DNA from: Bacteroidales bacterium
GTDB taxonomy: Bacteria; Bacteroidota; Bacteroidia; Bacteroidales; UBA932
Assembly (NCBI GenBank): GCA_017550525.1
Contig: JAFZOU010000037.1
Span: 62,001-126,000 of the forward strand
Direction of reading: 5' to 3'
DNA length: 64,000 bases
In this document: piece after piece, positions 24,228 through 33,331 of the stretch
How the letters are laid out: the number at the start of each line of letters is the position of its first letter
Position numbering within the stretch: position 1 is the stretch's first letter
Position numbers and translations under genes: made by a program
Notes under the pieces: generated by a model
The model's database searches: none
What the model was told of the DNA's origin: nothing
The model's input: the letters and a program-made list of their open reading frames with translations, nothing else

Positions 24228-25282
24228 CGTCTAATCCAAAATATGCCCTTCTGGTACCCACCAGCATGGGCGTCCGCCTGACTCCTCCAAACGGACAACC
24301 GGCTCATCTTGGAGGGAACTTCACCCTTCAGGCAACAAGCGCCGAGACCAATGTGGCAAGCATAGCATCTTCCCTTGGCTTACCAGTCAAAGTTCTCACC
24401 GCCTTTGTAAAAGGGCATCCCTTCGCATCTTTCATCCGTGCCAATCTTCTTAGCCGCGGAATGTCCGTGGAAGGGCCTGAGCGTGAACAGGGCGGTCCGT
24501 GGGGCTACCGGCATCAGATCAATATTGCCGACAGCGGCTGCGCCTCACGCGGTCCCCGTGTTTGGAATGACCGCGCCGGAGAAGTTGGCCGTACCCTTAA
24601 GGCGGCCGATTTTGATCTGGAACGCATTTTTGAGAAAGAGGGGGTACGCCTTGTGCACCTCAGCGGCCTAATAGCGGCGCTCGCTCCGGAGTTCTGCCTG
24701 GCCGTAGCAGAGAAGGCAAAGGCCAGCGGCTCGCTGGTAAGCTTTGACCTCAATTACAGGGCATCTTTCTGGAAAGGCCACGAGAAAGAGTACCGGGCCG
24801 TTTTCGGTAAAATTGCTTCTTTCGCAGACATACTGATAGGAAACGAAGAAGACTTCCAGTTATGCCTTGGAATTGAGGGCCCGGAAACCGGTGGAACCAA
24901 TCTGGATGCCAAGATAGATGCCTTTAAGGAGATGATTGGGACAATCCGCAGCAGCTACCCCGGTGCCAGGATTATCGCCACCACGCTTCGCGGAGTAAAG
25001 GATGCCAATCTGCATCTATGGGGAGTAATTGTTTCTGACGACACTGAGACCATAGTTATCCCACCACGGGAGATCCGTGTCCTGGACCGTATAGGCGGCG
25101 GAGACGGGTTCACGGGCGGATTGCTGTACGGCCTCCTTAAGGGCTGGGATATAGAAAAATGCGCACAGTTTGGCTGGGCATCAGGGGCTCTGGCCGCAAC
25201 CTTCCTCACGGACTATGCCCTTCCTGCAGATGAAGAGGAGGTTTGGAGCATTTGGGCTGGAAACGCAAGAGTAAAAAGATGA
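24224..25282 (+). CDS. PfkB-family sugar or aldonate kinase
   Basis: 352 aa from ATG 24224, which overlaps the transporter stop; an upstream in-frame start at 24113 lies inside the transporter gene. Ribokinase/PfkB features: LGGNFTLQATSAETNVAS (substrate loop), SFDLNYRASFW, ILIGNEEDF, and the catalytic anion-hole motif IGGGDGFTGGLLYG, with Asp as base. The form resembles 2-keto-3-deoxygluconate kinases. No KDPG aldolase is nearby, but gnd is next, so gluconate or a related acid may be the substrate. That assignment is inference. Confidence 0.85.
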   Translation: MTSNPKYALLVPTSMGVRLTPPNGQPAHLGGNFTLQATSAETNVASIASSLGLPVKVLTAFVKGHPFASFIRANLLSRGMSVEGPEREQGGPWGYRHQINIADSGCASRGPRVWNDRAGEVGRTLKAADFDLERIFEKEGVRLVHLSGLIAALAPEFCLAVAEKAKASGSLVSFDLNYRASFWKGHEKEYRAVFGKIASFADILIGNEEDFQLCLGIEGPETGGTNLDAKIDAFKEMIGTIRSSYPGARIIATTLRGVKDANLHLWGVIVSDDTETIVIPPREIRVLDRIGGGDGFTGGLLYGLLKGWDIEKCAQFGWASGALAATFLTDYALPADEEEVWSIWAGNARVKR

Positions 25283-26682
25283 GCACGTCGCTATGTAATA
25301 TCGGCCTTGTTGGCCTTGGAGTAATGGGCAGGAGCCTTGCCGTAAATATGGCATCAAATGGCTTTAAAGTGGCCGTATACAACTATATCCCGGAGGTTAC
25401 CAGGGATTTTATGGCCGATGGTAAACCGGGATTCACCGGAACCTATTCCTATAAGGAGCTGGCTCAGAGCCTTGAGCGCCCAAGGAAAGTGTTTCTGATG
25501 GTGACGGCAGGCGCTGCCGTGGATCAGGTCATCGATGAACTCGAGAAAGTGCTGGAGAGCGGGGACATTATCATTGACGGCGGAAACTCAGATTTCCACG
25601 ACACTGACCGCCGATGCCATGAAATGGAATCCAAAGGCCTTCTATATATCGGTACCGGTGTATCCGGCGGCGAAGAAGGCGCCCTTAAAGGACCCTCCAT
25701 GATGCCCGGGGGCTCTCCGGAGGCCTGGCCCCTTGTGAAACCCATCCTTCAGGCGATATCGGCCAAAGTGGAGAATGGAACGCCATGCTGTGACTGGGTG
25801 GGCAGCGGCGGCGCCGGCCACTTTGTGAAGATGGTACACAACGGAATAGAATACGGCGACATAGAGCTTATCTGCGAGTGCTATCACCTTATGAGGGTGG
25901 GCCTGGGAATGACAAACGCCCAGATGCAGGAAACGTTTTCCCAGTGGAACCGCGGAGACCTTGACAGCTATCTCATAGGCATTACCGCAGACATCCTTGG
26001 GAAAAAGGACTCTGAAGGCCGATACATACTGGACAGCATCCTTGACACCGCCGGCCAGAAGGGCACTGGCAAATGGACGGTGCAGGCCGCTCTGGACCAG
26101 GGCGTTCCGCTATCTCTCATCAGCGAATCCGTGTTTGCCCGCTGCCTATCTTCAAGAAAGGAAGAAAGGGTAATCGCGTCACAAGTTCTTGAGGGCCCCG
26201 CCAAAAAGACACTCAAACTTGATCTTGAGGATCTTCGAAAAGCGCTTTTGGCTGCAAAAATCGTATCCTATGCCCAGGGCTTCAGCCTGATGGACAGCGC
26301 ATCAAAGCAATATGGATGGGACCTGAACCTTGGGGCCGTTGCGCTTCTTTGGCGCGGCGGATGCATCATCCGCAGCGTGTTCCTTGGCCGTATTAAAGAC
26401 GCTTATCAGGCCCAGCCAGATCTAACCAACCTGATGCTCTCCCCCTGGTTCAAGGAGACGCTCGCTCAGGGACAGGCCTCATGGCGGAAGGTGGTTTCAG
26501 AAGCCGTTTTAAGCGGCATTCCCGTCCCATCCCTCAACTCTGGCCTCAGTTACTATGACGGTTACCGCTGCGCATCCCTGCCGGCCAACCTGCTTCAGGC
26601 CCAAAGGGACTATTTCGGGGCACACACCTATGAACGCACTGACCGTTCCCGGGGAGAATTCTTTCACACTGAATGGTTATGA
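25279..26682 (+). CDS. gnd: 6-phosphogluconate dehydrogenase
   Basis: 467 aa from ATG 25279 (ATGA overlap with the kinase stop). Rossmann start IGLVGLGVMGRSLAVNM, catalytic SGGEEGA and GHFVKMVHNGIEY, and the C-terminal TAGQKGTGKWT motif are intact. It oxidatively decarboxylates 6-phosphogluconate to ribulose-5-phosphate with NADP or NAD. No glucose-6-phosphate dehydrogenase or lactonase is present here, so in this operon 6-phosphogluconate probably comes from direct phosphorylation of gluconate. Length matches the long-chain Gnd type. Confidence 0.95.
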   Translation: MSTSLCNIGLVGLGVMGRSLAVNMASNGFKVAVYNYIPEVTRDFMADGKPGFTGTYSYKELAQSLERPRKVFLMVTAGAAVDQVIDELEKVLESGDIIIDGGNSDFHDTDRRCHEMESKGLLYIGTGVSGGEEGALKGPSMMPGGSPEAWPLVKPILQAISAKVENGTPCCDWVGSGGAGHFVKMVHNGIEYGDIELICECYHLMRVGLGMTNAQMQETFSQWNRGDLDSYLIGITADILGKKDSEGRYILDSILDTAGQKGTGKWTVQAALDQGVPLSLISESVFARCLSSRKEERVIASQVLEGPAKKTLKLDLEDLRKALLAAKIVSYAQGFSLMDSASKQYGWDLNLGAVALLWRGGCIIRSVFLGRIKDAYQAQPDLTNLMLSPWFKETLAQGQASWRKVVSEAVLSGIPVPSLNSGLSYYDGYRCASLPANLLQAQRDYFGAHTYERTDRSRGEFFHTEWL

Positions 26683-27770
26683 TAAAGAAATTACTGATCC
26701 TATCTCTTACAATGCTTCTTGGCATTGTAGCATTCGCCCAGGATAATGATTACTCCTTCACTGAAGCGGCAGAACTGACTATCGTTGGAAAAGTCTTTCC
26801 TAACACACCCAACCCGTACCAGCGAATGGATTTCACCAAATATGGTGGATGGGATGAAAAGGATATCAATCTTCTGGAGATGCCCTCGGGAATAATCGTC
26901 ACTTTCAAGACAGATTCTCCTGTAATTGCGGTAAAACCCGATTTCAGCTATCTACACTACACAAATTCCTCCTGCATTGCATCCAGGGGCTTTGACCTAT
27001 ACATCAAAAAGGATGGCAAATGGCTATGGGCAGGCATGTGCGCATACAACCATGATGTTTCAACCGAAAATGGGAGAATCAGAAAAATGGTAGACCATAT
27101 GGATGGCAGCGTCCATGAATGCTTGATGTACCTTCCCACCGAGAGCAAATTAAATTCTCTGAAGATTGCCGTCAAGAAAGGGTCTTTCATAGAAAAGGGA
27201 GATGTTCCTTTCCGTCACAGGATTTGTGTCTACGGTTCTTCGTTCATGCATGGTGCCAGCACAACCAGAGCGGGAATGACAGTTCCGGGGTACCTTACCC
27301 GCGCTACCGGAATGCAGTTCTGCAGCCTTGGCGTAAGTGGAGACTGCCGTATGCAGCCACAGTTTGCCAATGCCTTGAAAGATGCCGATGTTGATGCTTT
27401 TGTATTTGATGCTTTTTCCAACGGAAACGAAAATACTATTAAAGCGAATCTGTTCAATTTCATTGAGACTCTTCAGGCCTCACATCCCGGCAAACCACTT
27501 ATCTTTATTCATTCCATTTGGGAAGAAAAGAGAAATTTCAATCTCCAGCATGATGAAAAGGAAAGAAACAAATTGGAAGTTGCTGACAGCCTAATGGCAA
27601 TAGCCTTAAAAAAATACAAAGATGTATACTACATAGAATCCAACGCAACGTCATCTACCCACGACACAACTGCAGACGGTGTCCATCCCGGTGACTGGGG
27701 CTATTACCTTTGGGCGGAGTCCATCCGCAAACCTATTCGACGCATTCTACGCAAATACGGCATCCGATAA
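26679..27770 (+). CDS. Secreted SGNH/GDSL-type hydrolase
   Basis: 363 aa from ATG 26679, which overlaps the gnd stop as ATGA; an ATG two codons upstream is also possible. Signal peptide with cleavage near AFAQ. An N-terminal beta-rich domain (~25-175) precedes an SGNH domain (~185-363): block I YGSSFMHGAS (nucleophile Ser), block II LGVSGDCRM, block III FDAFSNGNE and block V DGVHPGDWGY (Asp-x2-His). It resembles the two-domain acetyl-esterases found in polysaccharide loci. It probably removes acetyl or other acyl groups from the imported glycan. Last gene of the 22225-27770 operon, ended by the terminator at 27809-27853. Confidence 0.85.
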   Translation: MIKKLLILSLTMLLGIVAFAQDNDYSFTEAAELTIVGKVFPNTPNPYQRMDFTKYGGWDEKDINLLEMPSGIIVTFKTDSPVIAVKPDFSYLHYTNSSCIASRGFDLYIKKDGKWLWAGMCAYNHDVSTENGRIRKMVDHMDGSVHECLMYLPTESKLNSLKIAVKKGSFIEKGDVPFRHRICVYGSSFMHGASTTRAGMTVPGYLTRATGMQFCSLGVSGDCRMQPQFANALKDADVDAFVFDAFSNGNENTIKANLFNFIETLQASHPGKPLIFIHSIWEEKRNFNLQHDEKERNKLEVADSLMAIALKKYKDVYYIESNATSSTHDTTADGVHPGDWGYYLWAESIRKPIRRILRKYGIR

Positions 27771-27808
27771 GGATTGCAGCTATAATTTGCCAGCACATAT
27801 TAAGGCTT

Positions 27809-27853
27809 ATTTTTAGCGGAATATGCAAATATTTTGGCGATTCCGCTAAAAAT
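27809..27853. terminator. Bidirectional terminator
   Basis: 14-bp perfect stem ATTTTTAGCGGAAT/ATTCCGCTAAAAAT with a 17-nt loop, between the converging SGNH and LamG genes. The A/T-rich outer stem gives T tracts on both strands. Confidence 0.85.
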
Positions 27854-27872
27854 ATCCTTGTTCCTTAGCAGT

Positions 27873-29909
27873 CTAGTTGGCAATATCAATACTTATAGGA
27901 TCAGTGGCTGACAAGGGGAGCCAAAGGATAAGGCGGAATCCGTCAGGGCCATTAATGATGCCTGTTTTGAAGTCAGCGTAATCCTTGTCATCCACTTTGA
28001 TGGCCGATGGTGCCTTCCCCACATCATTCAATATGAAGCACAGGCCGTTGACAGGCTGCTTTGAGGATGCATTCAGACAGAGAGAAAGAGTGTCCCTATC
28101 CTGGGCCGGAATAACATATGCACGCTGAGTAACATCATACGGAATATCATGTCCGTTTTCTGTCATCTTGGGAGCACGGAGCCAGGACTTGGCCAGAGGC
28201 AGCAGATCCACGGCATCCCCTTCTGTACATCCAAGGAGCATCAGCTTGGTTATCTTCCAGGTGGAACTCAATTCCTCAGGGGACACTTTGGATGTATATG
28301 GTGCTTCCTTTCCTTCTTCCGGAGCGTAAACAGCATCGGCAGGACCCGAAATCTTTTCAACGCTGTGCGGAGCATTATATTGCGTGGCAGTGTATGTATG
28401 CGATGGGGCGTCTGCCACAACGGCATGCCGGCCCACAACGTAATCCTGGGCCACAGGCCAGTGGTTGCGCCACGGGAAATCTGAATAATCAGACCATCTT
28501 CCGGAGTAACGGTCTATACGTGTGCCGCGCATATTCTTTTCGTTAAGGCCAGAGCCGTCCTCTAGAATCAGGTAAGGATTCCATTGGCTGTTAAGATAAG
28601 TCACCTGGATATTAGCCCCCGGAAGAGACGGGGCATCCTGGCGTTTTACGGCATCCAAATCCCATCCGCAAGTTTCTGTCCGGCCGTCCATTGCGGCAAC
28701 TGACATTATTCTGGATGCATTCAGGACATCCTCCGGCCGCTGTGACGGATGCAGTACCTGCAGGCTCTGGCTCCATTCCATCCACGCTGCCGGGGCCGAT
28801 GTCCAAAGGTCCATCTTTCGCACGCATACCCCGTCAGGATAGAAGATATATGTTTCCTCTGAGCAGTCTCCCCACTGGGATTCCTCACTCTGGAAGGGAA
28901 TCTTCTGATTAACGCCCACAGGAAGATGACGCCACACAACTACGGTACGGGCCGGAGTATTCTCCACGACGCGGACACTGGAGAAATCGGCATGTTTGTC
29001 ACTCATGTTTTCCGGGCATCCCCACTTGGTTACTTTAGCGCGTTCCACAAACTCATTGCTCATCCAGTTCCCCTTCTCAGTCACAAAACAGGGAGCATAG
29101 GAAATGCCGTGCCAGAAAACCACCTTCCAGGGCTGCTGAGGGCCAAAACCAACCACAATATCATCAAGGCTTCCTCTCCACCTGCGGTCAAAGGCCTCAT
29201 AATACTTCAGGGGAACATACCAGGCTCCAAAATCAACCTGCTGAGGACCTGAAGGCAGGACACGCTCTTCAAAACCAGGCACATCTGTACCCGGAGCATC
29301 AGGCCGGAAGAATTTCTTCCTGAGAATCTTCTTATACGTACACTTGTCGGCATAAATATTCAGCTCATCAATGGCTCCGTCAAAAGAACTGTAGATTGGA
29401 ATACTATGGTTCTCAAAGAATGAAGGCGTGCGCACCTGAGTGCGGCCAATCCATAGGTCATAGGCCGATTGATCAACCTTGTTGAATGTGACCGGAGCCT
29501 TGGCTACTTCCTTACCGTCAACAGCGAGGAAAATCCCTTCTCCACTTTTGAAAAATGCCGTAAGCCGCGACCACTGCCGCAGCGGCAGGCCTTGAGGAGA
29601 CTCCGCCTCAACGTCTTCTACGGTAAAATGTACCTTGCCAAAACAATCAAGCCACAAATTCCATCCCTCAGGGCCGTCATCGGCCTTGCGGCAAACCACC
29701 GGGCAGGGGCTCTTGGGGAAGGCGATGGGACATACCCATACGTCTACGGTGAAATCGGCCTTGGGTTCCGGCACTTCAGCAGCCGGCAGGACTATTCTGG
29801 AGTCAAAACCGTCAAAGAGCATTGCCTGGCCCTCCACGCCGGGCACGGTTCCGTCGTTGAACGGCAACGATAACAAGGCCGACAAGGCCACCTGGAGAAA
29901 GATATTCAT
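27873..29909 (-). CDS. LamG-domain secreted protein, unknown family
   Basis: 678 aa with an N-terminal signal sequence. Residues ~30-205 form a LamG/concanavalin-like module (AMLFDGFDSRIVLP, FTVDVWVCPIAF, SSFDGAIDELNIY). The larger C-terminal part (~235-678) is rich in Trp and Tyr (FGAWYVPLKYYEAFDRRW, VVFWHGISYAPCF, WMEWSQSLQVLHPSQ). I do not recognise it; it could be an uncharacterised glycan-active or glycan-binding family. Last gene of the leftward GDPD operon, 7 bp after the MBL gene. Conserved-looking acidic and aromatic clusters (EESQWGDCSEETYIFYPDG) could form a substrate site. Confidence 0.7.
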   Translation of the reverse strand: MNIFLQVALSALLSLPFNDGTVPGVEGQAMLFDGFDSRIVLPAAEVPEPKADFTVDVWVCPIAFPKSPCPVVCRKADDGPEGWNLWLDCFGKVHFTVEDVEAESPQGLPLRQWSRLTAFFKSGEGIFLAVDGKEVAKAPVTFNKVDQSAYDLWIGRTQVRTPSFFENHSIPIYSSFDGAIDELNIYADKCTYKKILRKKFFRPDAPGTDVPGFEERVLPSGPQQVDFGAWYVPLKYYEAFDRRWRGSLDDIVVGFGPQQPWKVVFWHGISYAPCFVTEKGNWMSNEFVERAKVTKWGCPENMSDKHADFSSVRVVENTPARTVVVWRHLPVGVNQKIPFQSEESQWGDCSEETYIFYPDGVCVRKMDLWTSAPAAWMEWSQSLQVLHPSQRPEDVLNASRIMSVAAMDGRTETCGWDLDAVKRQDAPSLPGANIQVTYLNSQWNPYLILEDGSGLNEKNMRGTRIDRYSGRWSDYSDFPWRNHWPVAQDYVVGRHAVVADAPSHTYTATQYNAPHSVEKISGPADAVYAPEEGKEAPYTSKVSPEELSSTWKITKLMLLGCTEGDAVDLLPLAKSWLRAPKMTENGHDIPYDVTQRAYVIPAQDRDTLSLCLNASSKQPVNGLCFILNDVGKAPSAIKVDDKDYADFKTGIINGPDGFRLILWLPLSATDPISIDIAN

Positions 29910-29916
29910 ATCAATA

Positions 29917-31209
29917 CTAAGTTCTGAAGTGTAGAGCGCTGAGCACCTTCATAGACTCATCAGCGGCGCTAATGAAGGATACGGAGTAACGACGCCCGCC
30001 CTTTTCAACATTCACTACAACATGGCAGCCCTCGAAAGAGTCAGGAGCGACATCTTTCATCCAGGCAGCATCACCATCCTTTGCCCGACGCTCGGCAGGC
30101 ATAATCGTAGGGCAGATAATACGGTCCTGTGGATAGATTGAACGGTCTGAGAGAAGTTCCATACAGGGTGGCAGGTTGTGGAGCTGATCCCATACACAGC
30201 TCACATACACCTGAGAGCGAAGTGCTGTGACAAGTTTTCTACTCATCGAATTATGTCCATGGTGATTGATTTTGGCCACATTGGCTGGGCCGCAAACCTC
30301 GGCGATGTCATCTTCTATAAAGCGGACCGTTCCGTCCGGATCCTTGAATTTAGCCGAGAAATCACCCGCTGTATAGAAACGGAAATTGCCATAGGAGAAG
30401 ACCATCCCCAGTGACATGGCGTTCTCGTTGAGTGTCTTGGGGGACTGAGTTTTCACCGCTTCAAAGAGGTCTTTGATTCGGCCATCCGGGTACGCGATAC
30501 GTCCGTTGGCGCATATGTTCCTGACCGAGAAGGATGGGTATTTTGCTCCGTCATGGAGTTGGACAATCTGGTCTGTTGCCCCAAGGCGAAACTTTTCTAT
30601 CTCGAGGCCACGATGCCTCTGCATATAGCTGTAGAAACGCTTCATGTGCTGCACTGTATCGGGGTCTCCGCCCATGGCCGTATCCGGAATAGGGTCGTTA
30701 TAATCCGGCCAGCAACGGTCGATAGCTTTGCGGAAGTTCAAAGTCTCTGAGGCCTGGGAGAAGCCACTGAGCGCGTATTCTTCACCATCGCGGATGATTT
30801 TCTCGGCAAAAAAATGGTCGCTGCCTGCATGGTCATTGTGATAATGACTCAGGAGCATATAATCAACATCGGTGACGGCTGGATTGACCCGCGTCACATA
30901 TCGGGCAATCCACTCGCCTGAATGGCGGGCCGGGCTCGGAAGCAGCGGAACGGCCTTCGGCCCACGGGCAAGTGCATCAAAGTCACCGCAGTCCAGCAGC
31001 ATTGTTGTCCCATCTGGAAAAATCAGGAACATAGACTCCGCTACGCCGGTATAGATGAAATGAATCTGGAACTGCCCTTCCTTCCAACCCGGCCATGTCT
31101 TGCCCGCAAGCTTGTCCTTGCAACCGGCGGCAAAAGCCTCTTGCCAGTCCGTAAGGTAAAGCCCAGCCCCGGCCAGCAACGTCGTCTTTATGAAATCCCG
31201 TCTGTCCAT
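29917..31209 (-). CDS. Tat-exported metallo-beta-lactamase-fold hydrolase
   Basis: 430 aa. N-terminal twin-arginine signal RRDFIKTTLLAGAG. MBL core: the metal motif HYHNDHAG (HxHxDH), an upstream TMLLDCGDFD strand, FYTAGDFSAKF and a late His in INHHGHNSM. This matches ComEC-like or phosphodiesterase-type MBL proteins rather than beta-lactamases. Tat export suggests folding with metal in the cytoplasm before export. Within a locus that also holds GDPD and EEP enzymes, cleavage of a phosphoester is plausible, but the substrate is unknown. The next upstream gene (GH63-like) ends 1 bp away. Confidence 0.85.
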   Translation of the reverse strand: MDRRDFIKTTLLAGAGLYLTDWQEAFAAGCKDKLAGKTWPGWKEGQFQIHFIYTGVAESMFLIFPDGTTMLLDCGDFDALARGPKAVPLLPSPARHSGEWIARYVTRVNPAVTDVDYMLLSHYHNDHAGSDHFFAEKIIRDGEEYALSGFSQASETLNFRKAIDRCWPDYNDPIPDTAMGGDPDTVQHMKRFYSYMQRHRGLEIEKFRLGATDQIVQLHDGAKYPSFSVRNICANGRIAYPDGRIKDLFEAVKTQSPKTLNENAMSLGMVFSYGNFRFYTAGDFSAKFKDPDGTVRFIEDDIAEVCGPANVAKINHHGHNSMSRKLVTALRSQVYVSCVWDQLHNLPPCMELLSDRSIYPQDRIICPTIMPAERRAKDGDAAWMKDVAPDSFEGCHVVVNVEKGGRRYSVSFISAADESMKVLSALHFRT

Positions 31210-31210
31210 T

Positions 31211-33325
31211 TCACTGTATCTTAAGGGTTAATGGCTTCCGCGTAGCTTTAACCATCTTGGTAACAGGGCCGCCGGCAAGGCAGGCGATGACGGCTATATC
31301 ATTCCCGATGAGTTCCCGGTCAAAGCGGAGTGTGAGCACCACAGAAGACTTGTCTTCACTCCAGCTGGCACTTGTGACCAGCGTGCCGAATCCGGTGGAG
31401 ACAGTTCCTGGCTGATTGTAGGCAAAATACCAGTTGAGAATGGGAGATGACAGACCGGAGAAATTACTCCAGCCGCCGCCTCGGCCGGTTTCTATCATAA
31501 AATGCTCGTAACAATTGTATGAGTCCTCGCATTCGCGCTCCCAATTCTCCAGCGCAGTGTCTGCTATGCGCTTTGCCAGGTCCGGGCGGCCAAGATCCAA
31601 CATTGTCTTCCAAAGGATCATCTGATGAGGCATCCACACCGTACCGTTCCAGTAGCCGTCTATTCGGTAATATGGTGCGGTCTGATCCACAGCAGTAATG
31701 CCGCAGTCACTCCAAAGCTCCCCTTGCGTAAAGACATGGCCAATCAAAGCCTCTTTCTGAGCTTTATCCACTATACCGGCCACAAGTGGTGTTACACCGT
31801 CAAGACCCATATTGAAATTGACGCCTTTATCGGTCCTGTAAATGCTTCCGGGAGCTCCGTCGGTATCGTGCTCCACATAGCCGAAATAGCCTGTTTCTGA
31901 ATCCCAGGCATTATCGAGAATGCCTTTAGACATTGCAGCAATATCGGCCTCAAACTGTTTGATATCGGCCGTAAAAGACTTTTTCTGTCTACCCTTTGCG
32001 CCGGCCTCCAGATGTGAGGCAATCAGACGAAGAATCTTTGCGCAGCGGATGTAATAGGAGGTGGAGACCATAGGAGTAGTGCGGCTGCGAAGCTCCTTTT
32101 GCGGGCGAAGGGTCCACTGCGGCGGATAGTCATCCCAGCCACCACTGTTGTAGAAAATGTTCCATGTCTCAAGCAGGCCGGAAGGTTTGCGGAATCGCGG
32201 GCCAGTCATATAATCATAGAAACGCTTTAGACGGGGGTAAATCTCCTGGAGCTCATCCATATTACATCCGCCCCTTTCCCAGACATCTCCGATGGCAAGG
32301 ATCTGTGTGGCGAGGGGTGTCCCGTGGTGTACAAAAGGAGCTTCTTCCTCCGGGACTGTAGTGTACTGCCTTATTATCTCATAACCGCGCCCCGGGTCTA
32401 TCTCGCTCATGGCCCAGCCGATGAATCCGCAGTCCCAGGTATAAAGGCTGTTCCAGTTTTTCCCGGGGCAGAAATGGCGTATGGGCTCACCGAAGGCATC
32501 TATGGGATAGACCACATTGGTCAGGAGGGTAGCTTGCAAAAGTTGCACTCCGAGGGGGGAGGGCCGATCTGGCTGGCCATGACAGTAATAGTCTTTCCCG
32601 GCTTGACCTGGAATCTTCTCCCCTTTGAAAATAACCATCCTCAACGTAGTATCGCTTTGAGGCTTCAGGACTATGGGACGCAGGAAATTGGCGGTATAAT
32701 GGCCTTTACCGTCACCTTTAAGGTCTTTGTAAACGTGGTCGTGGACCTTGATGGGCATAAGCTGCTCCAGTTTGGCGCAACGCCATTGACGGACTTCGCT
32801 CAAAGGATAGTCCCAGGCAACGCCATAGGCGGCATCCACTTCCGGATAACGCACTGTGAACCACCCCTCTCCCTGCTTCAGTTCCGGCGTCCATTGCCCC
32901 TCAGTGCCACCTGCCTTACGAACGGCGAGTTGAAGGTTGATATTCTGCACCTCTGACGTATTGTTTACGCAGCGGGCTTCAAGCAGTACGCTGTCATCAT
33001 CTATGACGTTGTAGGTAGCATCCACGTACACCCTGTCCTTCCATTCCAACTCATAACGGTAAGTGAAACGAGTCATGTCGGCCGATGCCTCCCAGGGGTG
33101 AACGCCAGACTCAAACAGGGCGCAAGGGACCATTACATTACGCCTGTAAATACCCGGAACAAGGCAAAACTCTACCTGCGCTCCGGACGAGAGATCGTCA
33201 ATGTTTGAAATCCCGAAATACTCCTTTGAATACGGCCCCCACTTAGATAAAGAGGCTATATCATGAGACGGTAGAGTAATTATTGCGGCAATGGCCGCTT
33301 TCAGAATGCAGGATGTATATAGCAT
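31211..33325 (-). CDS. GH63-like (alpha/alpha)6 glycoside hydrolase
   Basis: 704 aa. Signal sequence, then a beta-sandwich region (~25-250) and an (alpha/alpha)6 barrel (~265-640). Barrel motifs include SLYTWDCGFIGWAMSEIDPG, WNIFYNSGGWDDYPPQ and YRIDGYWNGTVWMPHQMILW, of the kind found in GH63, GH37 and related clan GH-G or GH-L enzymes. The acidic residues in WDCGF and GGWDDYP are candidates for catalysis. GH63 members cleave alpha-glucosides and related bonds; the exact linkage cannot be read from sequence. It lies in the GDPD operon, 6 bp downstream of the GDPD gene. Confidence 0.75.
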   Translation of the reverse strand: MLYTSCILKAAIAAIITLPSHDIASLSKWGPYSKEYFGISNIDDLSSGAQVEFCLVPGIYRRNVMVPCALFESGVHPWEASADMTRFTYRYELEWKDRVYVDATYNVIDDDSVLLEARCVNNTSEVQNINLQLAVRKAGGTEGQWTPELKQGEGWFTVRYPEVDAAYGVAWDYPLSEVRQWRCAKLEQLMPIKVHDHVYKDLKGDGKGHYTANFLRPIVLKPQSDTTLRMVIFKGEKIPGQAGKDYYCHGQPDRPSPLGVQLLQATLLTNVVYPIDAFGEPIRHFCPGKNWNSLYTWDCGFIGWAMSEIDPGRGYEIIRQYTTVPEEEAPFVHHGTPLATQILAIGDVWERGGCNMDELQEIYPRLKRFYDYMTGPRFRKPSGLLETWNIFYNSGGWDDYPPQWTLRPQKELRSRTTPMVSTSYYIRCAKILRLIASHLEAGAKGRQKKSFTADIKQFEADIAAMSKGILDNAWDSETGYFGYVEHDTDGAPGSIYRTDKGVNFNMGLDGVTPLVAGIVDKAQKEALIGHVFTQGELWSDCGITAVDQTAPYYRIDGYWNGTVWMPHQMILWKTMLDLGRPDLAKRIADTALENWERECEDSYNCYEHFMIETGRGGGWSNFSGLSSPILNWYFAYNQPGTVSTGFGTLVTSASWSEDKSSVVLTLRFDRELIGNDIAVIACLAGGPVTKMVKATRKPLTLKIQ

Positions 33326-33331
33326 TTTCGA

